Notes: a model not told the origin generated them from the letters alone. 9,887 nucleotides of DNA from Chloroflexota bacterium (GCA_022564695.1 JADFKX010000066.1:1-9887), one strand, 5' to 3'; positions 1 to 6,778 are shown, numbered from the stretch's first letter. A program made the numbers and translations.

Positions 1-119
1 AGTCAAGCTAGGTAGCTGCAGCCGGGGACAGCGATAATAGCTTATGAAGAAATGGTGCAGGCCCTCCATAACGGGCGCAAATGCGGATGCGACCCTGAGT
101 CCGCCGAGGGGAGCGACAG

Positions 120-746
120 ATGAGCCACCAGACTAGTAACTTACACAGCGTCAGCGGCTGGCTGGTTAGGCTGATCCGCCTTGACGTGACCATCTTCGAC
201 GAGATCCGTTCCGAACCCTCCGCCACTCCGAGCGCGATCGTAATCGTGTTCGGCGCCAGCGTCATGGCAGGGATAGGCTCCTGGCTCTGGGCCGTCCAAT
301 GGCGTGGCGTAGAGGCCACCGATGTCTTTATCAGGTCCCTCGTCGCTGGCAGCGTCCTCCAGACGTTGGCCTGGTTCATCTGGGTGTACCTAGTGTTCCA
401 GGTGCTGGCGCGGGCCTACGGCGCACGCGTCGACTTCTCCGAGCTGCTGCGCACAATGGGTTTCGCCTTCGCACCGGTAGGGATCAGCATCCTCATCGCC
501 GTTGTCGGTTTCACTGTCCCATTTGGTGTCTTCTCCCTGACCTGTGCCGTGCTGCTTACTTACTTCGCTACTGAATCCGCGTCCAACGCGGAGCCGCGCC
601 AGATCTTGGTGGCAAACTTCGCGGGATTTGCCGTATTCGCCGTAGTGATGGGTGTTCTTGCCAACATCGGCGAGGTTAGCTCCACAGGGGGAGCGCAAAT
701 AGGAGGCCTGGCCCCCGGGCTATTCTTCTTTGACCTTAGCTTCTAA
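120..746 (+). CDS. Yip1-like multi-pass membrane protein
   Basis: A 208-residue integral membrane protein of unknown specific role. Seen: a soluble N-terminus of about 35 residues, then about five hydrophobic helices (roughly 37-58, 71-97, 108-130, 132-151 and 162-184) and a short tail ending in GLFFFDLSF. The N-terminal D-x-x-x-F-D-E-I-R-S-E-P-S-A-T-P segment ahead of the first helix, and the hydrophobic pattern, resemble bacterial Yip1-domain proteins. The assignment is by pattern only. ATG at 120 follows a purine-rich GAGGGGAG (106-113) at suitable spacing. A 112-nt gap with a palindromic repeat separates it from the MFS gene downstream. Codon use is more mixed than in leuS. Bacterial Yip1-family proteins have no settled biochemical function, so none is claimed; a generic DUF membrane protein is the alternative. 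Confidence 0.75.
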   Translation: MSHQTSNLHSVSGWLVRLIRLDVTIFDEIRSEPSATPSAIVIVFGASVMAGIGSWLWAVQWRGVEATDVFIRSLVAGSVLQTLAWFIWVYLVFQVLARAYGARVDFSELLRTMGFAFAPVGISILIAVVGFTVPFGVFSLTCAVLLTYFATESASNAEPRQILVANFAGFAVFAVVMGVLANIGEVSSTGGAQIGGLAPGLFFFDLSF

Positions 747-785
747 GCAGACCTCTCACTTCTTCCTCGCCCTAGACCTGCGGTA

Positions 786-819
786 AGCTAAACCTGCCTG
801 CCGGCAGGCAGGCTAGCCG
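786..819 (+). repeat. Dispersed palindromic repeat, copy 1
   Basis: The core at 793-812 is a perfect 20-nt palindrome, CCTGCCTGCCGGCAGGCAGG. An outer GCTA/TAGC pair (787-790 and 814-817) lengthens the potential hairpin. The whole 34-nt unit recurs in inverted orientation at 9233-9267 with only a one-base indel and two substitutions, so similarity extends beyond the palindrome. It lies 39 nt after the Yip1-like stop. There is no T-tract on either side, so it is not a classical Rho-independent terminator, although an RNA hairpin here could still protect a 3' end or attenuate read-through. Confidence 0.85.
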
Positions 820-845
820 TCCCAGTCCACATCACCAGCGTACAG

Positions 846-853
846 AAGGAGGT
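846..853 (+). promoter_or_regulatory. Strong Shine-Dalgarno fixing a TTG start
   Basis: AAGGAGGT is a near-perfect anti-SD match, five bases before TTG at 859. It supports initiation at TTG over the in-frame ATG at 907, which has no comparable site. Confidence 0.85.
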
Positions 854-858
854 CCCGC

Positions 859-2130
859 TTGCAGGGGTCCCCTGGGTCTCCCCTAGACTCGCGCCTAGCC
901 GCCCGCATGCAGGCGAACATCAGGAAGTTCTACCTGTTCCAGTTCCTGCTGAACTTCCAGCTTTGGTGGCCCATATGGGTCATCTACTTGACGGAGGAGC
1001 GCGGCCTCACCCTGGGGCAGGTCACCCTGATAGACGTGCCCTTCTGGCTTAGCATCATCGCCCTCCAGATCCCCGCCGCCGCCATCGCAGACCGATGGGG
1101 TCGCAAGCCAACGCTCATCGTCTCCGCCTGCGCCCTCAGCGCCGCCGTCACCCTGTTCGGCCTCGCTACCTCATTCGAGCTGATCCTCGTCTCCTACCTC
1201 ATATGGGGCATGGGCTTCTCGTTCCTGATGGGAACCGAGTCGGCGTTCCTGTACGACTCCCTGAAAGCGCTGGGCCGGGAGGACGATTACCCCCGCATCT
1301 ACGGCCGCGCCTGGGGCCTGTTCACCGCCGCCGCGCTGGCGGGCACCCTCCTGGGCGCCCCCGTGGCCGCCGCTACTAACCTCTCCCTCCCCATCATCAT
1401 CAGCGGCGGCATCGCCGCCCTGGCCGTCCTCGTCGCCATCACCTTCAGCGAGCCCGCGCCCGAGGCGAGAACCGGACACCGCCTCAGCTACCGCCAGGTG
1501 ATCGCGGACAGCATCGATATCGTGCGCCGCCGCCCCGCCGTGCGCTACGCCGTCCTCTACTTCGGCCTCATCAGCATCGGCAGCATCGCCCCCGTCTTCT
1601 TCTTCCAACCCTTCCTCAGAGAGCATGACATCAGCCTGGGCGCGGTCGGCCTCTGGCAGACGCCTGTGCGAATCGCCAGCATCATCGGCGCTGTCGCCGC
1701 CTACCGCATCGTTACCACCCTCGGCGAACGGCAGACCTTCTACATCATGCCCGCCATCCTCCTCGCCTCGTACGCCATGCTCGCCCTCTGGGACTCCGTC
1801 TACGCCCAGATCGCCTTCCCTTTCATGGCCCTTGTGGTCTTCCTCTCCCAACCAGCCATCACCGACTACCTGAACCGCCGCGTCCCCTCCGAGCATCGGG
1901 CCACCGTCATCTCACTCACCAACCTGATCCGGGCCGCGGTGCTTATCCCCAGCGCCCCCCTGCTGGGCCTCCTGGCTGAACGAGTCTCCCTGGCCACCGC
2001 GTTCTGGGCCGGCGCCGCCCTCATCGCCGTCCTCACCCTCCCCCTCCTCGCCCTCTGGTCGCCCATCCTCCAGCGCGAACAGCAACCGCCGCCGGCACCG
2101 GAGGCCCCCGCCCACGTTCGCGCCGACTAG
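859..2130 (+). CDS. MFS (major facilitator superfamily) transporter
   Basis: A 423-residue, 12-helix secondary transporter, probably a proton-coupled exporter in the inner membrane; the substrate cannot be read from sequence. The MFS motif A between helices 2 and 3 is clear at about residues 74-86 (A-A-A-I-A-D-R-W-G-R-K-P-T). The central cytoplasmic linker falls around 198-228 (polar, Arg-rich, ending RRRPAVRY). A second-half signature, L-N-R-R-V-P-S-E-H-R-A-T-V (338-350), is common in drug-efflux-like MFS proteins. The C-terminal tail is Pro/Ala-rich and polar. Start: TTG at 859 because AAGGAGGT lies five bases upstream; the alternative is ATG at 907, which would remove 16 residues that look non-essential (M-Q-G-S-P-G-S-P). 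The MMPL gene begins 63 nt downstream on the same strand, so co-transcription is possible. Codons are strongly C-ending, as in leuS. Family certain, function unknown. Confidence 0.9.
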   Translation: MQGSPGSPLDSRLAARMQANIRKFYLFQFLLNFQLWWPIWVIYLTEERGLTLGQVTLIDVPFWLSIIALQIPAAAIADRWGRKPTLIVSACALSAAVTLFGLATSFELILVSYLIWGMGFSFLMGTESAFLYDSLKALGREDDYPRIYGRAWGLFTAAALAGTLLGAPVAAATNLSLPIIISGGIAALAVLVAITFSEPAPEARTGHRLSYRQVIADSIDIVRRRPAVRYAVLYFGLISIGSIAPVFFFQPFLREHDISLGAVGLWQTPVRIASIIGAVAAYRIVTTLGERQTFYIMPAILLASYAMLALWDSVYAQIAFPFMALVVFLSQPAITDYLNRRVPSEHRATVISLTNLIRAAVLIPSAPLLGLLAERVSLATAFWAGAALIAVLTLPLLALWSPILQREQQPPPAPEAPAHVRAD

Positions 2131-2193
2131 ACCTCCGGCTCGTAGCCTTGTTAGTGAAATCAATAGCTGCCATCATAGCGAAAGGAGGCTGAC

Positions 2194-4404
2194 ATGGATC
2201 ATCGACCTGGATTCACCGGCCAGATTACTCGTGCCGCGGCGCGTCACCCCTGGCGCACGCTCGGGCTGTGGGTTCTACTGCTGGTCGCCGCCTTTGCTGC
2301 CTCGACTACGATGGACCTGTCTTCCAACACCACCACAGCGGGCACCGAAGCCTCGAAGGCGACGGACCTCATCGACAGCCGCCTTCGACCGGAGACGCCG
2401 CCGGAGGAGTTCGTAATCGTCGAATCGCCCACGACGACCGCTGACGAGGCGGCGTTCTCAGGCTTCGTTGACTCGCTCGTGGGCGACTTGCGTCTTCTCG
2501 AGGAAGTCGAGTCTGTGACAAGCTATCGGGACGGCGCGGAAGGGCTAGTGTCCGACGACGGCCACGTTGCGCTAATCATAGCCACACTCACAGGCGATGA
2601 AGAGGACGCGGCCGACACCGCCGAGCCGCTAGTAAACATCGTCGAGGCGGTGGACGGGACGGACAGCTTCCGTGTGACCACCGTCGGTTTCGGCAGCATC
2701 GAGGGCGAATTTAGCGACCTCATCGCAGAGACGTTGGAGCAGGGCGAAATCGTCGGCATCTCGGTAGCGCTGGTGATCCTGCTTCTCGTGTTGGGCGCCG
2801 CGGTGGCGGCCGGGCTGCCGATCATCCTCGCCCTCCTCTCGATCTTCGTTGCTGTGGGCGCCACTGCACTAGTCAGTAACGTGATGGACATGTCGGACTT
2901 CATCGTCTTCATCATCACGCTGGTCGGCCTGGCGGTCGGCATCGACTACTCGCTCCTCATCATCCATCGCTTCCGCGAGGAGCGTGTACTCGGCCGCGAC
3001 AAGATCGAGGCGATTACGGCGGCCGGAGCGACAGCCAGCCGAACGGTATTTTTCTCCGGCATGGCGGTGGCGATCGCGCTGGCCGGCATGCTCATAATCC
3101 CCGATCCGATCTTCCAGAGCTTCGGCGTGGGCGCGATCCTGGTTGTGGCCGCCGCGGTATTAGCTGCGTTGACTCTCCTCCCTGCGGTGCTCGGCCTGCT
3201 GGGTGATCGCGTAAACTGGCTCACGCTGCCTTTCATCGGGCGCCGGGGCCAGGTAGAGAGCACCGGCGGAGTGTGGGGATGGGTCACGGGGGTTGTGACG
3301 GCTCGGCCTGTTATCAGTGTCTTGGTAACCAGCGGGCTGCTCATTGCGCTTGCCGTACCGGTCCTCAACATCAACCTCGGCAGCACCGGCATCAGCAGTC
3401 TGCCCGAGGACAGCAACCCACGCCACGCCTTCGACGTGGCGAACGAAGAGTTCTCTGATGGTGTGCTGACGGCATTGGTCGTCATCGACGCTCCAGACGT
3501 GAGCGCCTTGGCGGTGAAGAGTAGCCTAGCAGAGCTGACCGCCTCGCTCGACGAAGACGAGTTCTTCGGGACGTCGGAGTTGGAGATGAACGAGGCCGGC
3601 GACCTGGCGCTGCTGACGGTGGCGATGCCCGGTGATTTCTCAAGCCCGGAGTCGGAGGCCGCGCTCAAGCGCCTACGAAACGACTACATCCCGGCCGCCT
3701 TCACAGACGAGACGGCCGATATCTTCGTCGGTGGACCGACTGCGGAGACCGTCGATGATATCGCAACGCAGAAGGAATACCTGCCCTTCGTGTTCACCTT
3801 CGTGCTCGGCTTCAGCTTCCTGTTACTGCTATTGGTGTTCCGCTCGATAGTGGTGCCTCTGAAGGCGATCGTCATGAACCTGCTGTCTGTCGGGGCCGCT
3901 TACGGAGCCCTGGTACTCGTCTTCCAGGAGGGCATCGGCAACGAACTGTTCGGCTTCCGTGAGTCGCCGGTCATCGAGTCTTGGCTGCCGCTATTTCTGT
4001 TCGCCATCCTCTTCGGCCTCTCGATGGACTATCACGTGTTCCTGCTCAGCCGGATCAAGGAGCGCTACGACGAGACCGGCGACAACACGGCCTCCGTCGC
4101 CTACGGGCTGCGCCAGACGGCAGGTATCATCACCGGCGCGGCGCTGATCATGGTCGCGGTGTTCGGCGGCATGGCTTCAGGCGATCTAGTGGTCTTCCAG
4201 CAGGTGGGCTTCGGCCTCGCATTCGCTATCATCCTCGACGCCACGATCATCCGCATGGTGCTGGTGCCGGCTAGCATGGAGCTGCTGGGCGACTGGAACT
4301 GGTACTTCCCAAAGTGGCTGGACTGGCTCCCTGAGATCCACATCGAGGGAGCAGCGGTGCAAGCGACCGGCGACAAAACCGCCGCCCCAGCCGGGCCCCG
4401 CTAG
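2194..4404 (+). CDS. MMPL/RND family transporter
   Basis: A 736-residue transporter of the MMPL branch of the RND superfamily, expected in the cytoplasmic membrane and driven by proton-motive force. Known members export lipids (mycobacterial MmpL) or are uncharacterised (B. subtilis YdfJ type, similar length). Seen: TM1 (about 22-38); an acidic extracytoplasmic domain (about 40-185); helices 2-6 (about 186-340); TM7 (about 372-391); a second outer domain (about 393-525); helices 8-12 (about 528-700). The paired proton-relay Asp-Tyr residues of MmpL3-type proteins are conserved: D251-Y252 in VGIDYSLL and D611-Y612 in SMDYHVFL. The two halves are an internal duplication, as expected. ATG at 2194 follows AAAGGAGG (2181-2188) at ideal spacing. 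Its stop overlaps the convergent CoA-transferase family stop within one CTAG. Codons favour G-ending forms (gcg, gtg, ctg, tcg, acg) more than its neighbours, a hint of separate ancestry. Cargo unknown. Confidence 0.92.
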   Translation: MDHRPGFTGQITRAAARHPWRTLGLWVLLLVAAFAASTTMDLSSNTTTAGTEASKATDLIDSRLRPETPPEEFVIVESPTTTADEAAFSGFVDSLVGDLRLLEEVESVTSYRDGAEGLVSDDGHVALIIATLTGDEEDAADTAEPLVNIVEAVDGTDSFRVTTVGFGSIEGEFSDLIAETLEQGEIVGISVALVILLLVLGAAVAAGLPIILALLSIFVAVGATALVSNVMDMSDFIVFIITLVGLAVGIDYSLLIIHRFREERVLGRDKIEAITAAGATASRTVFFSGMAVAIALAGMLIIPDPIFQSFGVGAILVVAAAVLAALTLLPAVLGLLGDRVNWLTLPFIGRRGQVESTGGVWGWVTGVVTARPVISVLVTSGLLIALAVPVLNINLGSTGISSLPEDSNPRHAFDVANEEFSDGVLTALVVIDAPDVSALAVKSSLAELTASLDEDEFFGTSELEMNEAGDLALLTVAMPGDFSSPESEAALKRLRNDYIPAAFTDETADIFVGGPTAETVDDIATQKEYLPFVFTFVLGFSFLLLLLVFRSIVVPLKAIVMNLLSVGAAYGALVLVFQEGIGNELFGFRESPVIESWLPLFLFAILFGLSMDYHVFLLSRIKERYDETGDNTASVAYGLRQTAGIITGAALIMVAVFGGMASGDLVVFQQVGFGLAFAIILDATIIRMVLVPASMELLGDWNWYFPKWLDWLPEIHIEGAAVQATGDKTAAPAGPR

Positions 4405-5567
4405 CCCGCCGACTTCGCCTCCTTCAGCGCCCTTATCTCCTCCTCCGTGTAGCCGGCCTGCCGCAGGATCTCCTCCGTGTGCTCCCCCCGTTTCGGCGCT
4501 GTGCTCCGCACCGAACCTGGCGTGTCCGAAAGCTTCGGCCCTACGCCCACCTGTCGCACCGTGCCGAACTCCGGGTGCTCCACCTCCGCTATCATCCCTC
4601 GCGCCTGCACGTGCGGGTCGGCGAACACCTCGTCCAGGCCGTACACCGGCCCCACGCAGATGTCCCGCTGCCGCAGCTCCTGGAACCACTCATCGCGCGT
4701 CTTCTCTCCGAACTTGCTTCTCAGAAAGTCGAACATCTCCGGGAACTTCTCGCGGTTGTTCTGATGTGGTACGTACTCCTCGCAGCCCAGCGCCTCGCAC
4801 AGCTCCTGCCAGAACCAGGGCTCCAGGCAGCCGATGCTCAGCCACTTGCCGTCCGAGGCCTCGTACACGCTGTAGGACGGCACCGCCCCGTTGAGGAACT
4901 CCACCCCCGGCGCGGGCACGTGCCCGGAGCTGAAGTACTGGTTCGCCGCCATCGTCAGCAGCGACGTCACGCCGTCGCTCATCGCCATATCGACGTATTG
5001 GCCGCGGCCCGTCTGCTCCCGCGCGATGATCGCCGTCAGGATCGCGAAGGCGGCGTACAGCCCGCCGCCCGCAAAGTCCGCGATGACGTTCAGCGGTATC
5101 GCCGGCGGCTGCCCCGGCCAGCCCGTCATCCCCAGCGCACCGCCGATGCTGATGTAGTTGATATCGTGTCCCACCAGCGAGGAGTACGGCCCCGTCTGCC
5201 CGTAGCCGCTCAGGGAGCAGTAGACGATGCGCGGGTTGCGCTTGCTGATCGTCTCGTAGTCCACCGCCAGCCGCTTCACCACCCCCGGCCGGAACCCCTC
5301 CAGCACCACGTCCGCGCCCTCCGCCAGCCGGTAGAACACCTCGCGCGCCCGCTCGTCCTTCAGATTCAGGCCTATCGACCGCTTGTTGCGCCCCAGGGCG
5401 TTGAACGCCTGCGCCCGGTCGCTCGTGCCGATGTCGAACCGGCGCCCCGCGCCCGGCGCCTCCTCCACCACAACCACATCCGCGCCCATATCCCCCAGCA
5501 GCATCGTGCAGAACGGCCCCGGCGCCAGCCGCGTCAGGTCCAGCACCCGTATCCCCTCCAGAGCCAT
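4401..5567 (-). CDS. CaiB/BaiF CoA-transferase family protein, AMACR-like
   Basis: A 388-residue family III CoA-transferase-fold enzyme, cytoplasmic, acting on acyl-CoA thioesters. The N-terminal L-E-G-I-R-V-L-D-L-T-R-L-A-P-G-P-F is the family hallmark. Three residues match alpha-methylacyl-CoA racemase (AMACR, M. tuberculosis MCR) rather than a classical transferase: His134 in GHDINY, Asp164 in ADFAGGG and Glu249 in LEPWF. Their spacings (30 and 85 residues) equal those of MCR His126, Asp156 and Glu241. The inference is racemisation of 2-methylacyl-CoA or a related alpha-proton transfer, as in branched-chain lipid degradation; a true CoA transferase is still possible. Start: ATG at 5567 is seven bases from AAGGGGGA (5582-5575); the adjacent ATG at 5570 would add one Met. 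The in-frame ATG at 5642 lies in the candidate promoter and would add an unrelated Cys/Trp-containing leader, so it is rejected. It converges on the MMPL gene. Confidence 0.9.
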   Translation of the reverse strand: MALEGIRVLDLTRLAPGPFCTMLLGDMGADVVVVEEAPGAGRRFDIGTSDRAQAFNALGRNKRSIGLNLKDERAREVFYRLAEGADVVLEGFRPGVVKRLAVDYETISKRNPRIVYCSLSGYGQTGPYSSLVGHDINYISIGGALGMTGWPGQPPAIPLNVIADFAGGGLYAAFAILTAIIAREQTGRGQYVDMAMSDGVTSLLTMAANQYFSSGHVPAPGVEFLNGAVPSYSVYEASDGKWLSIGCLEPWFWQELCEALGCEEYVPHQNNREKFPEMFDFLRSKFGEKTRDEWFQELRQRDICVGPVYGLDEVFADPHVQARGMIAEVEHPEFGTVRQVGVGPKLSDTPGSVRSTAPKRGEHTEEILRQAGYTEEEIRALKEAKSAG

Positions 5568-5634
5568 CATGGCGTCCCCCTTATGCTCGATAGTCGAAAA
5601 CCCGCAACACGATGAGGCGGTCCAGCCGTCAGGT

Positions 5635-5664
5635 ATCATCAATGGCCGCTATCCAGACTGTCAA
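5635..5664 (-). promoter_or_regulatory. Candidate promoter of the CaiB/AMACR-like gene
   Basis: On the minus strand a perfect TTGACA -35 box (5664-5659) is followed after 18 nt by GATGAT (5640-5635), four of six matches to TATAAT. Transcription would begin near 5628, leaving a leader of about 60 nt before the Shine-Dalgarno and the ATG at 5567. It lies back to back with the tRNA-Ala promoter. Confidence 0.5.
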
Positions 5665-5680
5665 CCTAGCCCCGGCATTC

Positions 5681-5709
5681 TTGTCGACGAACCACCCTTC
5701 TGCTACCAT
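5681..5709 (+). promoter_or_regulatory. Candidate promoter of tRNA-Ala
   Basis: TTGTCG (5681-5686, four of six to TTGACA) and TACCAT (5704-5709, four of six to TATAAT) are separated by exactly 17 nt. TGC immediately before the -10 box makes an extended -10. Transcription would start near 5716, about five bases before the mature tRNA 5' end. Confidence 0.55.
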
Positions 5710-5720
5710 ACCTCAGACGA

Positions 5721-5796
5721 GGGGCTGTAGCTCAGTTGGGAGAGCGCCACACTGGCAGTGTGGAGGTCAGGGGTTCGAGCCCCCTCAGCTCCACCA
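5721..5796 (+). tRNA. tRNA-Ala (anticodon GGC)
   Basis: A full cloverleaf can be drawn: acceptor GGGGCTG with CAGCTCC; D-arm GCTC/GAGC; anticodon stem CCACA/TGTGG (5747-5751 and 5759-5763) enclosing loop CTGGCAG; T-arm AGGGG/CCCCT with loop TTCGAGC; discriminator A at 5793 and encoded CCA at 5794-5796. Anticodon GGC (5754-5756) reads GCC and GCU. The acceptor stem has the G3:U70 wobble pair, the universal alanine identity element recognised by AlaRS, which confirms the assignment independently of the anticodon. It is a single tRNA, not part of a visible cluster. Confidence 0.97.
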
Positions 5797-5806
5797 CCGT
5801 CTTCTT

Positions 5807-5890
5807 TGTCATTCTGAGGAGCGAAGCGACGAAGGATCTGGCGCTGGCGAACGATAGATTCTTTGCTCCCGGCGGTCGCTCAGAATGACA
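5807..5890. repeat. 84-bp inverted-repeat (MITE-like) element
   Basis: Perfect 12-bp terminal inverted repeats, TGTCATTCTGAG (5807-5818) and CTCAGAATGACA (5879-5890), bound the element. Similarity continues inward: one arm ends in GAAGGATCT (5831-5839) and the other starts with AGATTCTTTG (5856-5865), so it looks like two diverged units of about 33-35 bp facing each other. It has no coding capacity. It starts 10 nt after the tRNA CCA, so the transcript hairpin could terminate or shield the tRNA 3' end. Similar CATTCTGAG-type units recur between genes in many environmental bacterial genomes; that is from memory, not checked here. No target-site duplication is evident. Confidence 0.75.
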
Positions 5891-5916
5891 GAGAGGCATA
5901 GACAAAGGCGGCGAAA

Positions 5917-6198
5917 GGGAGTAGTAGGGCCCATCGCCAGAGAGCCGGCGGACGCTGCGAGCCGGTAAAGGGCCTGAACTCGCCTCCCCCAACTTGTGGG
6001 GGGATCCCGATGAACCCAACATCATCGGGACCGGAGCCGCGCCGGTGAAGTGTAGCGGAAGCCTGAAGGCTTCCACCTAGCCGACGCCGGGTGCGCCCGT
6101 TACAGCGCCACTGAGCGCCCCGCTGACGCTTTGCTCATCGGGGAATCAGGGTGGTACCGCGGAGCCCAACTCCTCCGTCCCTGAGACGGAGGAGTTTT
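5917..6198 (+). promoter_or_regulatory. T-box leader, leucine specific (CUC specifier)
   Basis: A tRNA-sensing cis-regulatory RNA that permits read-through when uncharged tRNA-Leu binds. Stem I: base GGGAG/CTCCC (5917-5921 and 5984-5988); the AGTA motif (5923-5926) faces GAA-CTC (5976-5981) in the specifier loop. The specifier CTC (5979-5981) reads Leu and would pair with a GAG anticodon. Above it are GGCCC/GGGCC (5928-5932 and 5970-5974), the conserved AGAGAGCCGG (5939-5948), a distal GNTG motif GCTG (5954-5957) and closing CCGGT (5962-5966). Stem III is probably 6118-6143. The T-box sequence AGGGTGGTACCGCGG (6148-6162) presents UGGU (6152-6155), complementary to an ACCA tRNA end, which fits A73 of tRNA-Leu. 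Antiterminator pairs are AGGG/CCCT (6148-6151 with 6179-6182) and GCGGAG/CTCCGT (6159-6164 with 6173-6178). It precedes an mgtC-like gene and leuS, and leuS explains the leucine specificity. No convincing promoter was found just upstream. Confidence 0.95.
6168..6198 (+). terminator. Regulated intrinsic terminator of the T-box
   Basis: A 12-bp perfect stem, AACTCCTCCGTC (6168-6179) with GACGGAGGAGTT (6185-6196), closes a five-base loop (CCTGA) and runs into a short TTTT tract (6195-6198). Its 5' strand includes the CTCCGTCCCT that the antiterminator needs, so the two structures exclude each other, as expected for a transcription-attenuating T-box. Confidence 0.93.
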
Positions 6199-6205
6199 CA
6201 ATATT

Positions 6206-6235
6206 GGAGCCTCCATCCCTGGACGGAGGGCCTCC
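6206..6235 (+). other. Degenerate duplicate of the T-box terminator hairpin
   Basis: A second GC-rich hairpin begins eight bases after the terminator: GGAG/CTCC outer pairs (6206-6209 with 6232-6235) and CCTCC/GGAGG inner pairs (6210-6214 with 6225-6229), with an A-C mismatch inside. Positions 6210-6229 match 6172-6192 at 19 of 21 aligned positions (one substitution, one deletion), including TCCCTG. No T-tract follows, so it is unlikely to terminate alone. It could be a relic of local duplication or an alternative pairing partner for the T-box AGGG. Confidence 0.65.
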
Positions 6236-6282
6236 GGATTGGATTAGACGATGATGAACAGACAACGCCGGGAGACTAACTG

Positions 6283-6778
6283 ATGGACGCCGTCGATCAG
6301 CTCGAGATACTCGGCCGCCTCATCATGGCCGCCGGCTTGGGCGGCCTCATCGGCCTGGAGCGCGAGCTGCGTGGTTACCCCGCCGGCATCCGCACCATGG
6401 CCCTGATCACCATGGGCTCCATGCTGTTCACCGACGTCTCCCAGCTCCTGGGCGGCGAAGACCGCATCGCCGCCGGTATCGTCACCGGCATCGGCTTCCT
6501 GGGCGCCGGCGTCATCTTCCGCGAGGGCTACACCGTGCGCGGCATCACCACCGCCGCCACCATCTGGTCCGCCTCCGCCATCGGCATGGCCATCGGCCGC
6601 GAGCTCTACCTAGTCGCCGGCCTGGGCACCCTCATCATCTTCGTCGTCCTGGAAGCGCGCCCCTTCACCCGCCGCGTAGACGAAGCGATTCGCCGCCGCA
6701 CCCGCGAACTCAGCGAGGAGCTGGAGGAGCTCATCACCTCCAGCAGCATGGATGACACCGAACGTGACAAAGACCGCG

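Noticed and set aside
33..38. GATAAT, a -10-like hexamer before the Yip1-like gene
   Set aside because: No acceptable -35 box is found 16-18 nt upstream, and the edge of the window limits context.
581..585. RMSKS instead of KMSKS in LeuRS (residue numbers, not bases)
   Set aside because: Lys-to-Arg at the first position is a conservative change; the catalytic second Lys and flanking residues are intact, so activity is not in doubt.
1171..1896. 241-codon minus-strand open frame opposite the MFS gene
   Set aside because: Gly/Asp/Glu-rich mirror of C-biased codons; no family resemblance, while the plus strand encodes a clear transporter.
2148..2176. TTGTTA-17-CATCAT promoter-like pair before the MMPL gene
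   Set aside because: Spacing is ideal, but transcription would start near 2183, inside the Shine-Dalgarno (2181-2188), leaving no usable leader.
4913..4926. 14-nt perfect palindrome CGGGCACGTGCCCG
   Set aside because: It lies inside the CaiB/AMACR-like coding sequence, is explained by GC-rich codons, and has no second copy noticed in the window.
4479..5615. 378-codon open frame on the plus strand opposite the CaiB/AMACR-like gene
   Set aside because: It is Arg/His/Pro/Leu-rich, low-complexity translation typical of the antisense of a high-GC gene, and the minus-strand protein has clear family motifs.
5732..6076. 114-codon minus-strand open frame covering the tRNA and Stem I
   Set aside because: It is antisense to a tRNA and a structured RNA; its end (R-G-L-E-P-L-T-S-T-L-P-V) is the well-known spurious peptide from reading a tRNA backwards.
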